Shown here piece by piece: positions 44,487 through 54,235 of a DNA stretch of 64,000 bases (its first letter is position 1; each line of letters starts with the position of its first letter). The DNA comes from Cercophora sp. LCS_1 (taxonomy: Eukaryota > Ascomycota > Sordariomycetes > Sordariales > Lasiosphaeriaceae). The notes beneath the pieces were generated by a model. The model was given only the letters and a program-made list of their open reading frames with translations, was not told the DNA's origin and ran no database searches. Position numbers and translations under genes: made by a program. Location: positions 62,001 through 126,000 of the forward strand of contig JAPZLL010000018.1 in the NCBI GenBank assembly GCA_036250225.1, written 5' to 3'.

Positions 44487-46937
44487 ATGTCTGGGCCTCC
44501 CTCGCGATTCAAATACGCGCCACTTCGCGGTCGCGAAATTCGACTCTTGACGCTGCCGACACACACGACTGCCTTATCCGCAGACTACGCCCTCTTGCAT
44601 TTCCCCCTCGACACGGCGGGATCCTATGAGGCCATTTCCTACACATGGGATGGCAACGTTACTACATCAGAAATATCTCTCAATGGAGAACCGTTCCCAA
44701 CAACCACTAAAGTCCAGCAGCTGCTTCGCGCCCTCGCCTCGGCCACTACTGCAAAGCGCGTCTGGATCGACTTCATCTGTATCAATCAAAGTGACACCAA
44801 TGAGAAGAGCCAACAAGTGGACATGATGAAAGATATCTTCGAGGGCGCGCATCGTGTAACCGCCTGGCTTGGCCACCAACAAGATGCAAGCCTCGCCAAG
44901 GAGATGGTGGCCGACATCCTGACACGCAGCGTCCAAAGGAATCCCGGTTTCGGCATCTACGCAACCTACACGCAACAGCGTTATCGGCCTTTTATCCTGG
45001 CACTCAAAAGACTCTTTCGAAATCCCTGGTTCCGCCGCATGTGGGTGATTCAAGAGGTTGTTGTCGCCAACGAACTCAACATCGTATGCGGCGGCGAGAC
45101 GTTTGCGTGGGAAGAGTTGGTGCGGGTCTCGCGAGCCATGTCGTCGTCGCACGAATTCCTCGCCGTGCTTCAGGGCACAGCAGACCCCGGCATGATGGAG
45201 TGCGGTACGGACCTGATGTTTAACTGCGAGCTCACCAGTAACATCAAGACCTTCTACAAGGCCTCCAACCGCTGGCCCTTGTCGTTGGCGCTGGATACAG
45301 GGCGCCAATTTCAGGCTACTGACCCAAGGGACATGGTCTACGCTGCACTCGGCTTCACCCGCGAGGCGAAAAACCCAGGTCTCAAGCCGGACTACACCAA
45401 GTCAGCCGAGGACGTGTTTGTCAGCGCGGCCAAGTGCATGTATTCGTCAAGTCGAGAAAGCTTGCCATTCACCCTTCGGCTGCTCCTCCCGTGTGCGGGC
45501 ATAGGCCACCCGAGAAAGCTGACGTTGCCGTCTTGGGTCCCTGACTGGAGCGGACAGAGAAGTCCGGCGCACGCGAGCGTCGACCATGTGTACATCCAGA
45601 CACTAGGGCCGATCGGCGCATACCGTGCAACTCTGGACTTCCAGCCCACCATCGAGATCCTGTCCGGCTGCAACGTGATGAAAATACAGGGCTTTTGTGT
45701 TGACGAAATCGTCGAGGTTGGTTCTGTCTACGACATCCCGTTCGGAGCCGACATGTCGATATCCCGCGCCGATGCAATTCTGTACACCACCGCATGGTTT
45801 CGCAGCGTCTTGGACATTGCGCATCGAAGAGCTGGAAGCCCCTACCCAACTGACATTCAGGTGGAAGATGCCATCTGGAGAACTCTGGTCTGTGACTTGC
45901 ACCCAAAGGTTGAGGGGCAAAGCGCACCAGACGAGCTCAGGGTGGCGTACAGGTATTGGAAGAGGTCGTTGGACAATTACTTTGAGTTGGAGAAGAAATA
46001 CGACCGCGAGCGGGTCGTTGCGGCGCTGGATATCCTGTACGAGGTGAACGGCCGCCGAGTTCGAGGGGAGGCGACCTCTCAGCCGCTTTTCGAACTTGCC
46101 TGCTCGGCATCTCAACCCTTGGACAAAACAGCCATGATGAAACCGGCGACGGACGGCCGGAATGGAACAACGAACGATAACGACACCTTTCCGTACTGCC
46201 ACGACGGTTTGAGCGGCTGGGAGCGAGTCGATCGGATACTCAGTACCCTCGCTCTACTCCAACATCTTGACAAAGTTCTGGGATATTGTGCAAGCGCCAG
46301 CATACAGGGGCCGGGACCGGGGCTTGATCTCCTCCGCTCAGTGTCCATCGCCCTAATGTTGTTTCTCATGCACGACGTCAACACCCTGGAGCATACAGAT
46401 GCCGCTGTTTACCGACTCTTCACGGGCATGGAGCCTGTGCCGCCGACTCCCGACACCGCGGGACCCGCAGAGTCTCCGGGTCACTCCGAGGCCGAAGATG
46501 AAGGAGCAGACAGCAGCGATGCCCCTGAACCCAAACGACTAGAGAGGGTCATGAGTGTATTGAATACTCTTGTAGCCATCGACCAGAACCACCGACAGTC
46601 CAGCCCGCAAGAGCATGTCGACTTTCTCCCTGCAACGCAGAGCCACCTTGACCCGGAAATCCTCTTCTCCATGTTCAATGCCGCTATTAGGCCGAGCTAT
46701 ATGCGGTCTTTCTTCGCCACGCGCCGAGGGTATATCGGGTTGGGCCCGGCGTACAGCAAACCGGGCGACCGTGTCTGTCTCGTTGCGGGGGTCGCCGCGC
46801 CCTACATCATACGCATGTCGCAGGGGGGAGACTTTGGTCCTTTTTGCGGGGAACTTGTAGGGGAGGCGTACGTCCATGGAATCATGAATGGGGAGATGAT
46901 GGACGCTGGGAAGATGACGTCCATATACCTCAAGTAG
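44487..46937 (+). CDS. HET-domain protein, long form
   Basis: Intronless, 816 residues from the ATG at 44487; the frame is open further upstream, but this Met begins the usual lead-in (FKYAPLRGREIRLLTL). Core: YEAISYTWDG (~47-56), VWIDFICINQSDTNEKSQQV, KDIFEGAHRVTAWLG, then NPWFRRMWVIQEVVVANELN (~185-205). DPRDMVYAALGFT and LPSWVPDWSG follow. It is longer than the typical ~600-700 owing to an insert with an acidic Ser/Glu tract near 665-695. The C-terminal module PAYSKPGDRVCLV, ELVGEAYVHGIMNGE is conserved. Confidence 0.92.
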   Translation: MSGPPSRFKYAPLRGREIRLLTLPTHTTALSADYALLHFPLDTAGSYEAISYTWDGNVTTSEISLNGEPFPTTTKVQQLLRALASATTAKRVWIDFICINQSDTNEKSQQVDMMKDIFEGAHRVTAWLGHQQDASLAKEMVADILTRSVQRNPGFGIYATYTQQRYRPFILALKRLFRNPWFRRMWVIQEVVVANELNIVCGGETFAWEELVRVSRAMSSSHEFLAVLQGTADPGMMECGTDLMFNCELTSNIKTFYKASNRWPLSLALDTGRQFQATDPRDMVYAALGFTREAKNPGLKPDYTKSAEDVFVSAAKCMYSSSRESLPFTLRLLLPCAGIGHPRKLTLPSWVPDWSGQRSPAHASVDHVYIQTLGPIGAYRATLDFQPTIEILSGCNVMKIQGFCVDEIVEVGSVYDIPFGADMSISRADAILYTTAWFRSVLDIAHRRAGSPYPTDIQVEDAIWRTLVCDLHPKVEGQSAPDELRVAYRYWKRSLDNYFELEKKYDRERVVAALDILYEVNGRRVRGEATSQPLFELACSASQPLDKTAMMKPATDGRNGTTNDNDTFPYCHDGLSGWERVDRILSTLALLQHLDKVLGYCASASIQGPGPGLDLLRSVSIALMLFLMHDVNTLEHTDAAVYRLFTGMEPVPPTPDTAGPAESPGHSEAEDEGADSSDAPEPKRLERVMSVLNTLVAIDQNHRQSSPQEHVDFLPATQSHLDPEILFSMFNAAIRPSYMRSFFATRRGYIGLGPAYSKPGDRVCLVAGVAAPYIIRMSQGGDFGPFCGELVGEAYVHGIMNGEMMDAGKMTSIYLK

Positions 46938-47595
46938 TTTCAATCTCTCATTACGCCCTGTATATATGCACTTTGTCTGGATGATCAACTACGTTGGGCT
47001 TGGATTGATGCTGTCCGTGTTACCCAAAAGGACCTGAATGAAGACTCATAGCAGATGTGATTGATGAGAGGGGCTTATGAGTGCTCGCTTAGCGGTCTTA
47101 TCTGGCTCCGAAGAGACAATACGCTGTCGTGGCCCTCACCCAACGCTTTCGGGAATGATTGACGCGGGGTGGATTGACAGGGGGTTACACTGGAGCACAG
47201 CTCTCTGCAACGGGCATTCCCGCGCCTGCTTCACATGCAGCTCCTCAGTTCTCATGCAATTCGCAACCTACTCATGTGTGCGGGAGTTCTCTAGCTTCTT
47301 TCAGTTCACAGTTCAACTATGAAAGCTCGCAGCGAGTTTCTTATAGCTATTCTTTCTTCTGGCTAGGAGGGATGCAAGCTGCCTGGCCCCCTAACTTTTT
47401 GTGTCCCTTCAGACGATTGCAACAAGATGGAGAGCCATACCCGGTCCTTGCAGGGATTTGATCAGCACCACTTGGATGGATGCCAATAACAATTCTGACA
47501 TCTCCTCTACTGGTAGAATCTTGCCGCACCTGTTCACACGGCGTGGAGCTGTGTAAGCGATCGTTTTTAACAGGACGGCAATAAAAGGCCAACCT
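46938..47595. other. Intergenic gap, convergent
   Basis: Between the ends of two converging genes. No coding signal is convincing. Confidence 0.5.
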
Positions 47596-48383
47596 TCACG
47601 ACGAACTAGCGCAATTGAACCACTGTAAGGGGGGAGCCGGATATGCAAAGTCGAACAGAATGTCCCTGAGAAGCACAGCTTCAGGTCCCCTTACCCTTCC
47701 CTTCATAGTTTCCACAAACTCCGCCTTGACATAGGCGCGCGTCAGCAGCTCAACTTTATCCTGATCTTCAAGCATGCTGAAGGCTGCAGATCGAGCGCTC
47801 CCTGTGTGGTTGTGGAGCTTGGTCCTCAGTATTTGAGGCTGGGCCTCTCGAGCCAGGTCCCCGACTTCCGGGATACCTAGGTGGCTTCGTTAGAAACGAG
47901 CTAATAACCCGCCTTGAAAGGGTTGAAACATGCCACATTCACGGATATACCCTAACGCGGGAATTGGCCCATATGGTCTGAGGTAGGAACATATATCCGT
48001 TAGCATCCAAGGGTCTACGTACCTAGGTGATTTATCACGTAGGAAATCAAATCGAGGATCCTGAATCCCTTGTTGTAGTCTTCAGTCAGATCCTCCCAGG
48101 GGTCTTGCCAGATTCTTTGTTCCCTCCGGATGTCGGCTGATACCACATTGTATATCACGCGGTTAAGCGCACTATATCTAAAAATGTTACTTGCTGCGCG
48201 GGGTTGGTTAGCTAGACATTTGTGAGAACTGTGTAGACACTTGCCTCCGAGGATACTGTCTTCGGGACCGGCTAAGGGGTCGGGACCATCATCGCCCTCC
48301 CCATCCTCCAAATCGAACCGGAAGAGCATTTTAGCGCGCCAGTATTTCGCATGCACCATGAAACGAGCAGCGGGGAGACGCAT
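47596..48383 (-). CDS. Unknown protein, two exons
   Basis: Proposed join complement(47596..47876, 48023..48383), 213 residues. The first exon reads FMVHAKYWRAKMLFRFDLED with an acidic stretch (DGEGDDGPDPLAGPED), then VIYNVVSADIRREQRIWQD. The second is open for 93 codons: IPEVGDLAREAQPQILRTKL, DQDKVELLTRAYVKAEFVET, LLRDILFDFAYPAP. The 146-bp intron is long for this region, and the first exon may hide another intron (GCAAGT...CGCAG). I do not recognise a family; the charged helical composition suggests a soluble protein. Confidence 0.4.
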
Positions 48384-48885
48384 GTAGGCTCCCTCTAGCT
48401 CAGGACGACGAACCAAAACGGAAATTTCGTGTGCCCAGATTCGCCGCAGGCAGCTAGGCTGTTTTGACTGGCTGAGGGTTGGTTTTCGCGTTGGTTGAGA
48501 CGATGCGTCTCGGTAACAAGGAGAAGGTCGAACTCTCCTGCTTCTTCGGCTTCGAACGAAATTTGGACTATAGATAAATCGAGTTCTACTTTGTCTTTGA
48601 AGGCCTTTTTAGACGGATGCACGGGGAACTTACTGTGCCACCGCTAGACCAATGCGACGGTCTCGAAGGAGGTCCCCGCTATGGGTGGTAAAGAATTCCA
48701 AAAAACTGGGATCCGTTGTCTAGGCACGTCGTCAAGAGATGTGAAGGGCCCGATATCGTGGGGCAGCTCGATCAAGTAGGTCGCAGTAACTGTCTTGCCA
48801 GTGTAACACTATACACAGTAGGTTCGGCGACGGCGGGGTGATTTGCAAAACGGGGGAAACAACCGACCAAAGAAAAAGAGAAAAG
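48384..48885. other. Intergenic gap
   Basis: A minus-strand frame at 48395-48622 has no recognisable content. Nothing else seen. Confidence 0.4.
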
Positions 48886-48957
48886 TGCCAAAACTAAGAG
48901 TCGAACACAAGCTGTTCACCTTTCAAAGTAATAGTCTTCCAAGTGAGCTATCTAGGC
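48886..48957 (-). pseudogene. tRNA-Phe(GAA) pseudogene
   Basis: 72 nt starting GCCTAGATAGCTCACTTGG, the exact start of fungal tRNA-Phe apart from one base. An A box and a B box (GTTCGACTC) are intact, a GAA anticodon falls in a 7-nt loop, and the 3' end TTTTGGCA still pairs with the 5' end at most positions. The anticodon, D and T stems carry several mismatches, so it should not fold as an active tRNA. Many changes from the usual sequence are transitions. Confidence 0.7.
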
Positions 48958-49139
48958 TCAAGTGGACTCGGTCACGGTGTGCTTGATGTCAGTGCAGGCC
49001 AGTTTAGGCGCTTATATAGGTAGGTGCCTTTCGTCGCTCCGGTTCTTGATCATTACTTCACTAGAGAGTATGTCAGTGATATGGTGGGGTAGGGGTATAA
49101 TAAGAGGTGGATAGAGACGTACTTATTGATCTTGATAAA

Positions 49140-49760
49140 TCAAGGCGTAAGACATAAGGCCATAAGGCCAGGGTCGCCTTGGATGATGATCATGGTTTTC
49201 TCGTCATCCTGAAGGTCGCCGAGTAACCCCTTGACGACCTCTTCCACCGAGCCCGCTTGACCCTCTGCCAGTGCCTTGAACGGCGACGGTTTGAACAGGT
49301 CGCTATTATCATTCTCGGGGACGCTCTGGGTAAAGACGCCATCCGCCCCCAACTTCCCGAAGGTGTAGGGAAACCCGCCATGGTGCATTTCACACTGGTA
49401 GTACTTTGCATCCTTGATGTCATTGTTCTTGCTCAGCACAAGATTTGCAGGGTCTCCAGCTATCATCTTAATGTGATACGACTCAAGATCCAGACACACA
49501 GATTTGTTGAATCTCTCGTCGACGATGACACGAAGGTGCTTGAGATGTTGCTTCTCGGGCGTGTTAAGATGCTGACGAAGGCGTTTGGCAACGCTCCGAG
49601 ACTCCCCGACATAGACACCCCGCGGCCCGTTCGCATTGGCTCGCAAGTTTCCATCGTCTAAAACGTAGACACCCGGCCAGTTGCAGTGTTTCTCATCCTC
49701 TTCCTCCCATTCCGCAACGGAGCCCCACGAGGAGGTGAACCGCGGGAGCCTAGAGCTCAT
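49140..49760 (-). pseudogene. GIY-YIG / DUF2075 protein truncated at Walker A
   Basis: 206 residues, ATG at 49760. Residues ~28-120 form a GIY-YIG nuclease domain: GVYVLDDG, GVYVGESRSVAKRLRQH with the conserved Tyr, Gly and Arg, and KSVCLDLESY with the likely catalytic Glu. This is the N-terminal layout of bacterial DUF2075 (Schlafen group 3-like) helicase proteins, followed by LFKPSPFKAL and the start of the ATPase, TMIIIQGDPG. There the match stops: GTGKT is replaced by LMALCLTP and a stop, and the helicase body is not found downstream. Its start codon overlaps the stop of the MazG gene by 11 bp. Either a remnant or a stand-alone nuclease. Confidence 0.72.
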
Positions 49761-50070
49761 CGTACTTCTTGCTGCTTCCCTTTGCCTTCTCTACCGGGTA
49801 TTTCTTGCGCGTCTTTTCCAGCTTCTCCAGCACAATCTGATCGGGGTCGGCGCCGATGCGTCTGGCGAGATGGATGCAATAGGTCAAGACGTCGGCGAGT
49901 TCGTCACGGACGTCCTGCGGGTTGGGCTCCGAGCCCCATTGATAGCACTCGAGGAGCTCGGCGGCTTCGATGGAAATGCTCTTTGCGAGGTTTTCGGGAG
50001 TATGGAACTTGTCCCAGTCGCGTTCGACAACGAACTCGGCGAGGGTCGCTTGGGTCTCCTTGCTAACCAT
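49750..50070 (-). CDS. MazG-like nucleotide pyrophosphohydrolase
   Basis: 106 residues, intronless, ATG at 50070. Shows LAKSISIEAAELLECYQWG followed by RDELADVLTYCIHLARRIG, the ExxE and ExxD metal-binding motifs of the MazG/all-alpha NTP-PPase superfamily. Such enzymes hydrolyse (d)NTPs to NMP and PPi, as housecleaning or in phage defence. Length fits the small single-domain bacterial form. Its last codons (...KKYDEL, stop) contain the ATG of the GIY-YIG gene, a tight overlap normal in bacteria and rare in fungi. In bacteria I recall MazG-type genes next to DUF2075 genes; transfer as a unit is an inference. Confidence 0.85.
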   Translation of the reverse strand: MVSKETQATLAEFVVERDWDKFHTPENLAKSISIEAAELLECYQWGSEPNPQDVRDELADVLTYCIHLARRIGADPDQIVLEKLEKTRKKYPVEKAKGSSKKYDEL

Positions 50071-50634
50071 GGGTACGGGTGGGCGAAGGGACGGGGGATG
50101 AAGGGTTCGATCTAAGTCGGGTTAGCATTGGGACCATGCCATGGTCAAGAGACGAAGCAACAACACCGCACAGAATAGAGTTAGCGATACGCACCGGTAA
50201 TGGAGTAGAAAGGCGGCTTTTCCTTGGTCACTTCTGGGGGAGGTGTTGTCAGCTTTTCCTGCTTGGGTGGGAATTGTGAGGAATCTGCGCTTCAGGAAGA
50301 GTTGAAGCTCAACCCAACAGAGAATGGCATCAGGCACCCGCAGGCGGCACGGAGCCACAATTTCCCACGCCAATGCCCGATCAAGACGCCATTTCCCACT
50401 TGGCTTTAGTTTGTGCAGCCTGCATGACGCTGTATGCAGTGACTAAGCCATCACTTTGCTCCAGCAGATCCCTCTCGTTTCATAGGTGCCTAAAAGCTTC
50501 CTTGTTTTCCATGACAGAACCTCCAAAACACTGTGTTTGTGAGGCTTGGAGGAGAGAACAGACAACGTGATCTAGTAATTGGCGCAGCAAGGAGCCCTAC
50601 TTTTTGTCTTCAACCCCCCCCCAAACTCCTTCCA
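50071..50634. other. Intergenic gap
   Basis: Upstream region of the MazG gene and 3' region of the PEP-mutase family gene. No coding signal. Confidence 0.5.
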
Positions 50635-51495
50635 TTAAACTCCAATGACACTCGTCTTCACAAGCCCAAACACCTCCCCAATCCTTTCCTCCACAACCAT
50701 CTTCACTTGTTCCTCTTCAAGTCCCTTTCCTCTTGCGCCCTTCTCAGCCAACCACAACTGCGGGCCCACGCTGGCCCTCGCAGCCCCCATGCCCGCCAAC
50801 TCCGCCGTCGTCAGCCCACTCCCTAACCTACAACCAATGTTAACCATGCCCCTAAAAGCATCAATAACCCTCTTGACGTCCTCTCTCAACATCTCCCGCG
50901 CCCTCGGCCAAAAGATAAACACCGTCGTCGCCCCAGCCTCCAAATACAGCCTTCCCCGCCTGATACTCTCCTCCAACTCGCCACCCATGAAGAACGTATC
51001 ACTCCGTGCATTCACCACGAAATCATCCACGCCCATCTTTTTTGCCGTTTCCACCACCGTTTTGATCCGCTCAATGGCTTCCGTCTCGCCCATCACCTCG
51101 CCACTCTCATGCCATGAATCCTCGAGGTTAAACCCCGCTGCGCCGAGCTCATTGATGAAGCGTTTGGCGTTTCCAGCTAGGATATCGTATGCACCAGACG
51201 GTGCATATCCGTCCTGGATGTCGACGGTAAGAGGGAGGTTTCGTTCAGCAGCGATGGCAGCGATGGGGCGGCATTGAGAGAGGTTGTCCTCGAGGGTTAG
51301 GGTCTCGTCTTTCTTGGAGATGATGTCGGCGAAGGCGTAGGATGCTGTTGCTAGGGCGCAGCATGATGGGTGCGAGGCGATGATTGACGCAGAGGTGGCA
51401 TTGTAGGCGTTTGCTAGGAGGAGGGGAGTGCCAGGGATGTGGAGGGACTTGAGGGTTTTGGCATGGTTGGCGGTTGTGGAGATTGGGACGGGCAT
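50635..51495 (-). CDS. Isocitrate lyase / PEP mutase family enzyme
   Basis: 286 residues, no intron. Residues ~90-100 carry LTVDIQDGYA with the metal-ligand Asp, then GFNLEDSWHESGEVM, VVNARSDTFF with the conserved Arg, and a Gly-rich end GMGAARASVGPQLWL. This set defines the PEP mutase-like branch (oxaloacetate decarboxylase, 2-methylisocitrate lyase, petal-death-type hydrolases) rather than true isocitrate lyase: the KKCGH loop is absent. It should cleave or form a C-C or P-C bond of a small 2-oxo acid in the cytosol with Mg. The exact substrate cannot be read from sequence. The Met at 51495 fits the family start. Confidence 0.9.
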   Translation of the reverse strand: MPVPISTTANHAKTLKSLHIPGTPLLLANAYNATSASIIASHPSCCALATASYAFADIISKKDETLTLEDNLSQCRPIAAIAAERNLPLTVDIQDGYAPSGAYDILAGNAKRFINELGAAGFNLEDSWHESGEVMGETEAIERIKTVVETAKKMGVDDFVVNARSDTFFMGGELEESIRRGRLYLEAGATTVFIFWPRAREMLREDVKRVIDAFRGMVNIGCRLGSGLTTAELAGMGAARASVGPQLWLAEKGARGKGLEEEQVKMVVEERIGEVFGLVKTSVIGV

Positions 51496-52737
51496 TGTGT
51501 TTGTTATTATTAATGCGGTTGAAGACTGACGGTTGGTTTATACAGTGTAAATCGTTATTGGATTTTTCAACGTCAAGTGGTCTTTGGCGGATTTATAAAG
51601 GGATTGCTTGGAGTCGGATTTGTCTTGCCAAGGGCGTGCGGGGCTCGTCATCATGGAATGAAGTTACCCCTGATTGCTTTCTCCGATCGGCTCTTCGTAA
51701 ATACCTACGGAGATAAATTCAAATGCCGAGGTTGAGAGATCAACGCCTTTTTCGGTGGGCACACATGAGAACTTGGGCAAAATGGCGACTCCTCAACTGC
51801 GCTCTGGAAGGCGATCTTGGGAAATATTACACGAATGACGACAAACCAACCCCACTACGCTCCTTTGGGATCAGGTGTTAAACTGGGAGTGTGATAACTG
51901 AAGTTAAATTTTGACGTTGTGAGCTTCCAAGATTGCCGCCGCAATCAGCCGATATAAATCTTCACCAAACCCATTTCGTACATTTCCTCGCCTTGCCCAT
52001 TGGAGGAGCTTCTTTTTACCTCCAACTACACAGTAAGCCCAGCACTATCACCAACAAGGTGAGCGTGCAGATGACTGCATGCACCTGTCATGGGTCATGA
52101 CCCCACCCGGCTCGGTCCGCGTCTTGCTGACACCTTGGCGACGACGTATCAACAAAAGGCAGTGTCTCAGTCATGTCAGAAACTGCTACACAACAGCTAA
52201 CAAAGTCTTAGATCTCAATATCAACAAAGTCAAAGCTGTATGTAGTTCTTATTCGAGTTTCATTACCACAAAAAAGTCTCCGAGCCAGATTCGGCCCCTC
52301 ACACCACAAAGGCGGGCGGCATGCATGAGCGGCCGCAGGATCGCATGTGCCGCGACTAGGACAGCCCAGTTGGGAATACCTCGTGGACGCTTGTCTCCTC
52401 GCGGGACTTGGCCAGGATTTGTCACTTCATCACACTGCAACCCTACTCCCGAGCGGGCGGACCGCTAAAGTAGCCAATATGATTCGACGACCAAGCAGGT
52501 TCGTCCGTGATGCACCTCCTACAGCTTCGCTTAGGTCGAGGTGGCTGCAATGAAATCCGAGCCTGAAATCCGGGGCGTGGCGTCTGTACGGGCCTTGAGC
52601 TGTGCCTCCCATTCCGGGAGAGGAGAAGGGAGAGATGGATGCCTCGGATAAGAAGCTCTGCTGCCGCTTGTAGCCAGCTCTCTCGTCCTGTTCTGACCTT
52701 CAACTGTACCCGCGTCTTGCTGGAGAAAAAGCCTATC
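51496..52737. other. Intergenic gap, divergent
   Basis: 1.2 kb with no convincing gene on either strand; it serves as upstream region for the PEP-mutase family and monooxygenase genes. Confidence 0.55.
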
Positions 52738-54171
52738 ATGGAGTCCATCCGTCGCTTCCTCTCCCGTCGAAAGGCCAACAACTTGAAATCTTCCGTCAAG
52801 CCCTCTGTCCCGACCATTGTCGCCGCAGATGGCGTCCCTGCCACGGCGAAACAGACCATTTCCACATCCATCACATCAATCCCCTCCCCTCCCACCCCAC
52901 CCACAGACCCGAACATCGCAATAATAGGCGGCGGTCTCGGCGGCATCGTCCTAGCAATCGGCCTCCTCCGCCGCAACATCCCGGTACACATTTACGAATC
53001 CGCTCCCTCGTTCGGCGAAATCGGCGCAGGCGTCACAATCGGCGTCAACGCCGTCACCGCTCTGAACCTCATCTCGCCCGACCTCCTCAGCGCCTTCAAC
53101 ACGCACACGACGCACAACGAGTCCAACCCGTCCTCCTTCCTCGCCTTCCGCAAAGCCACACGCAATGGAAACGGCGATAACGAACTCGTATTCGACCTCA
53201 AAAGCGACGAAAGCGCACCCAACTGGACGAAATCACCCACGCGCATGGCTGTCCATCGCGCGCGGTTCCTCGACGAAATCGCAAAGCTGGTCCCAGAGGG
53301 AGGTGTAACCTTTGGCAAAACCCTCCGCGAACTCGCCGAGGACGCAGACGGCGTGAAATTGGCATTCTCCGACGGAACGGAAAAGAAATACAGCTTGGTC
53401 ATCGGCTGCGACGGCGTCCACTCCGTTACGCGGAAATACGTCCACGGCGACGGACCAGGGCCGGCATTTTCGGGTGAATACGCCTACCGCGCTTTGGTCC
53501 CCGCCAAAGTGTTTCAGCATGCCATGGGCTACGAGCAGGCTATGAACGGAACGCTGTATATCGGGAATGGCGGCACGGTGATTACGTATCCCGTCGAACA
53601 TGGACGGTCGATCAATATGGTTGCGATTCGGACGCGGCCGGGGAGTACGTGGCCGCACAAGGCGTGGTTGGTGCCCAGCACGCATGAGGAGCTGTTGGCG
53701 GACTTTGAGGGGTATGACCAGCGGTTGTTGGATCTGCTGGGGCGGTTTGGAACGAGGGATAAGTGGGCTATTTTTCATTATACGCATGAGATGGAGTATT
53801 ACAAGGGACGGGTGTGCTTGTTGGGGGATAGTGCGCACGCTACGACGCCGCATTTGGGGAACGGAGCGGGGCAGGTCATGGAGGATGCCTATGTGCTGTC
53901 CGGGCTGTTGGGTACGCATCTGCCAAAGACTGAGGAGGACATCGAGAAAGTGTATAAGGCGTATGATGCTGTTAGACGGCCGAGAAGCCAGCAGCTTGTG
54001 AGGTATAGTCACGTTACGGGCATGACGTATTCAATGCAGGAGCCGGGCGTGGAGGGCGATTTTGAAAAGATGAGAAAGGTGCTCGGGGAGAGGTTGAGGT
54101 GGCTGTTGGAGACGGATTTAGAGGGGCATTTGGCTGAGGCGGTGGCGTTGCTTGAGAGCAAAGTGGACTAA
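52738..54171 (+). CDS. FAD-dependent monooxygenase, salicylate hydroxylase-like
   Basis: 477 residues, intronless; the ATG at 52738 follows a stretch with no family match. After a ~55-residue basic, Pro/Thr-rich leader comes the dinucleotide-binding IAIIGGGLGGIVLAIGL, then HRARFLDEIA, the DG motif GCDGVHSVTRKY, and the FAD-ribityl motif LLGDSAHATTPHLGNGAGQ. This is class A flavoprotein monooxygenase (PF01494), most like salicylate 1-hydroxylases, which use NAD(P)H and O2 on aromatic acids. The leader has no clear mitochondrial or secretory features. Possible neighbour-level role with the nearby P450 and LaeA-like genes in secondary metabolism is only suggestive. Confidence 0.9.
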   Translation: MESIRRFLSRRKANNLKSSVKPSVPTIVAADGVPATAKQTISTSITSIPSPPTPPTDPNIAIIGGGLGGIVLAIGLLRRNIPVHIYESAPSFGEIGAGVTIGVNAVTALNLISPDLLSAFNTHTTHNESNPSSFLAFRKATRNGNGDNELVFDLKSDESAPNWTKSPTRMAVHRARFLDEIAKLVPEGGVTFGKTLRELAEDADGVKLAFSDGTEKKYSLVIGCDGVHSVTRKYVHGDGPGPAFSGEYAYRALVPAKVFQHAMGYEQAMNGTLYIGNGGTVITYPVEHGRSINMVAIRTRPGSTWPHKAWLVPSTHEELLADFEGYDQRLLDLLGRFGTRDKWAIFHYTHEMEYYKGRVCLLGDSAHATTPHLGNGAGQVMEDAYVLSGLLGTHLPKTEEDIEKVYKAYDAVRRPRSQQLVRYSHVTGMTYSMQEPGVEGDFEKMRKVLGERLRWLLETDLEGHLAEAVALLESKVD

Positions 54172-54235
54172 GTTGCTGTCTGGGAATTGAAGGACATGTC
54201 AGGGATACACGGATGTTCATGTGTGACCTTGGTGA

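Noticed and set aside
48395..48622. 75-codon minus-strand frame
   Set aside because: No recognisable content and no in-phase junction to the gene at 47596-48383.
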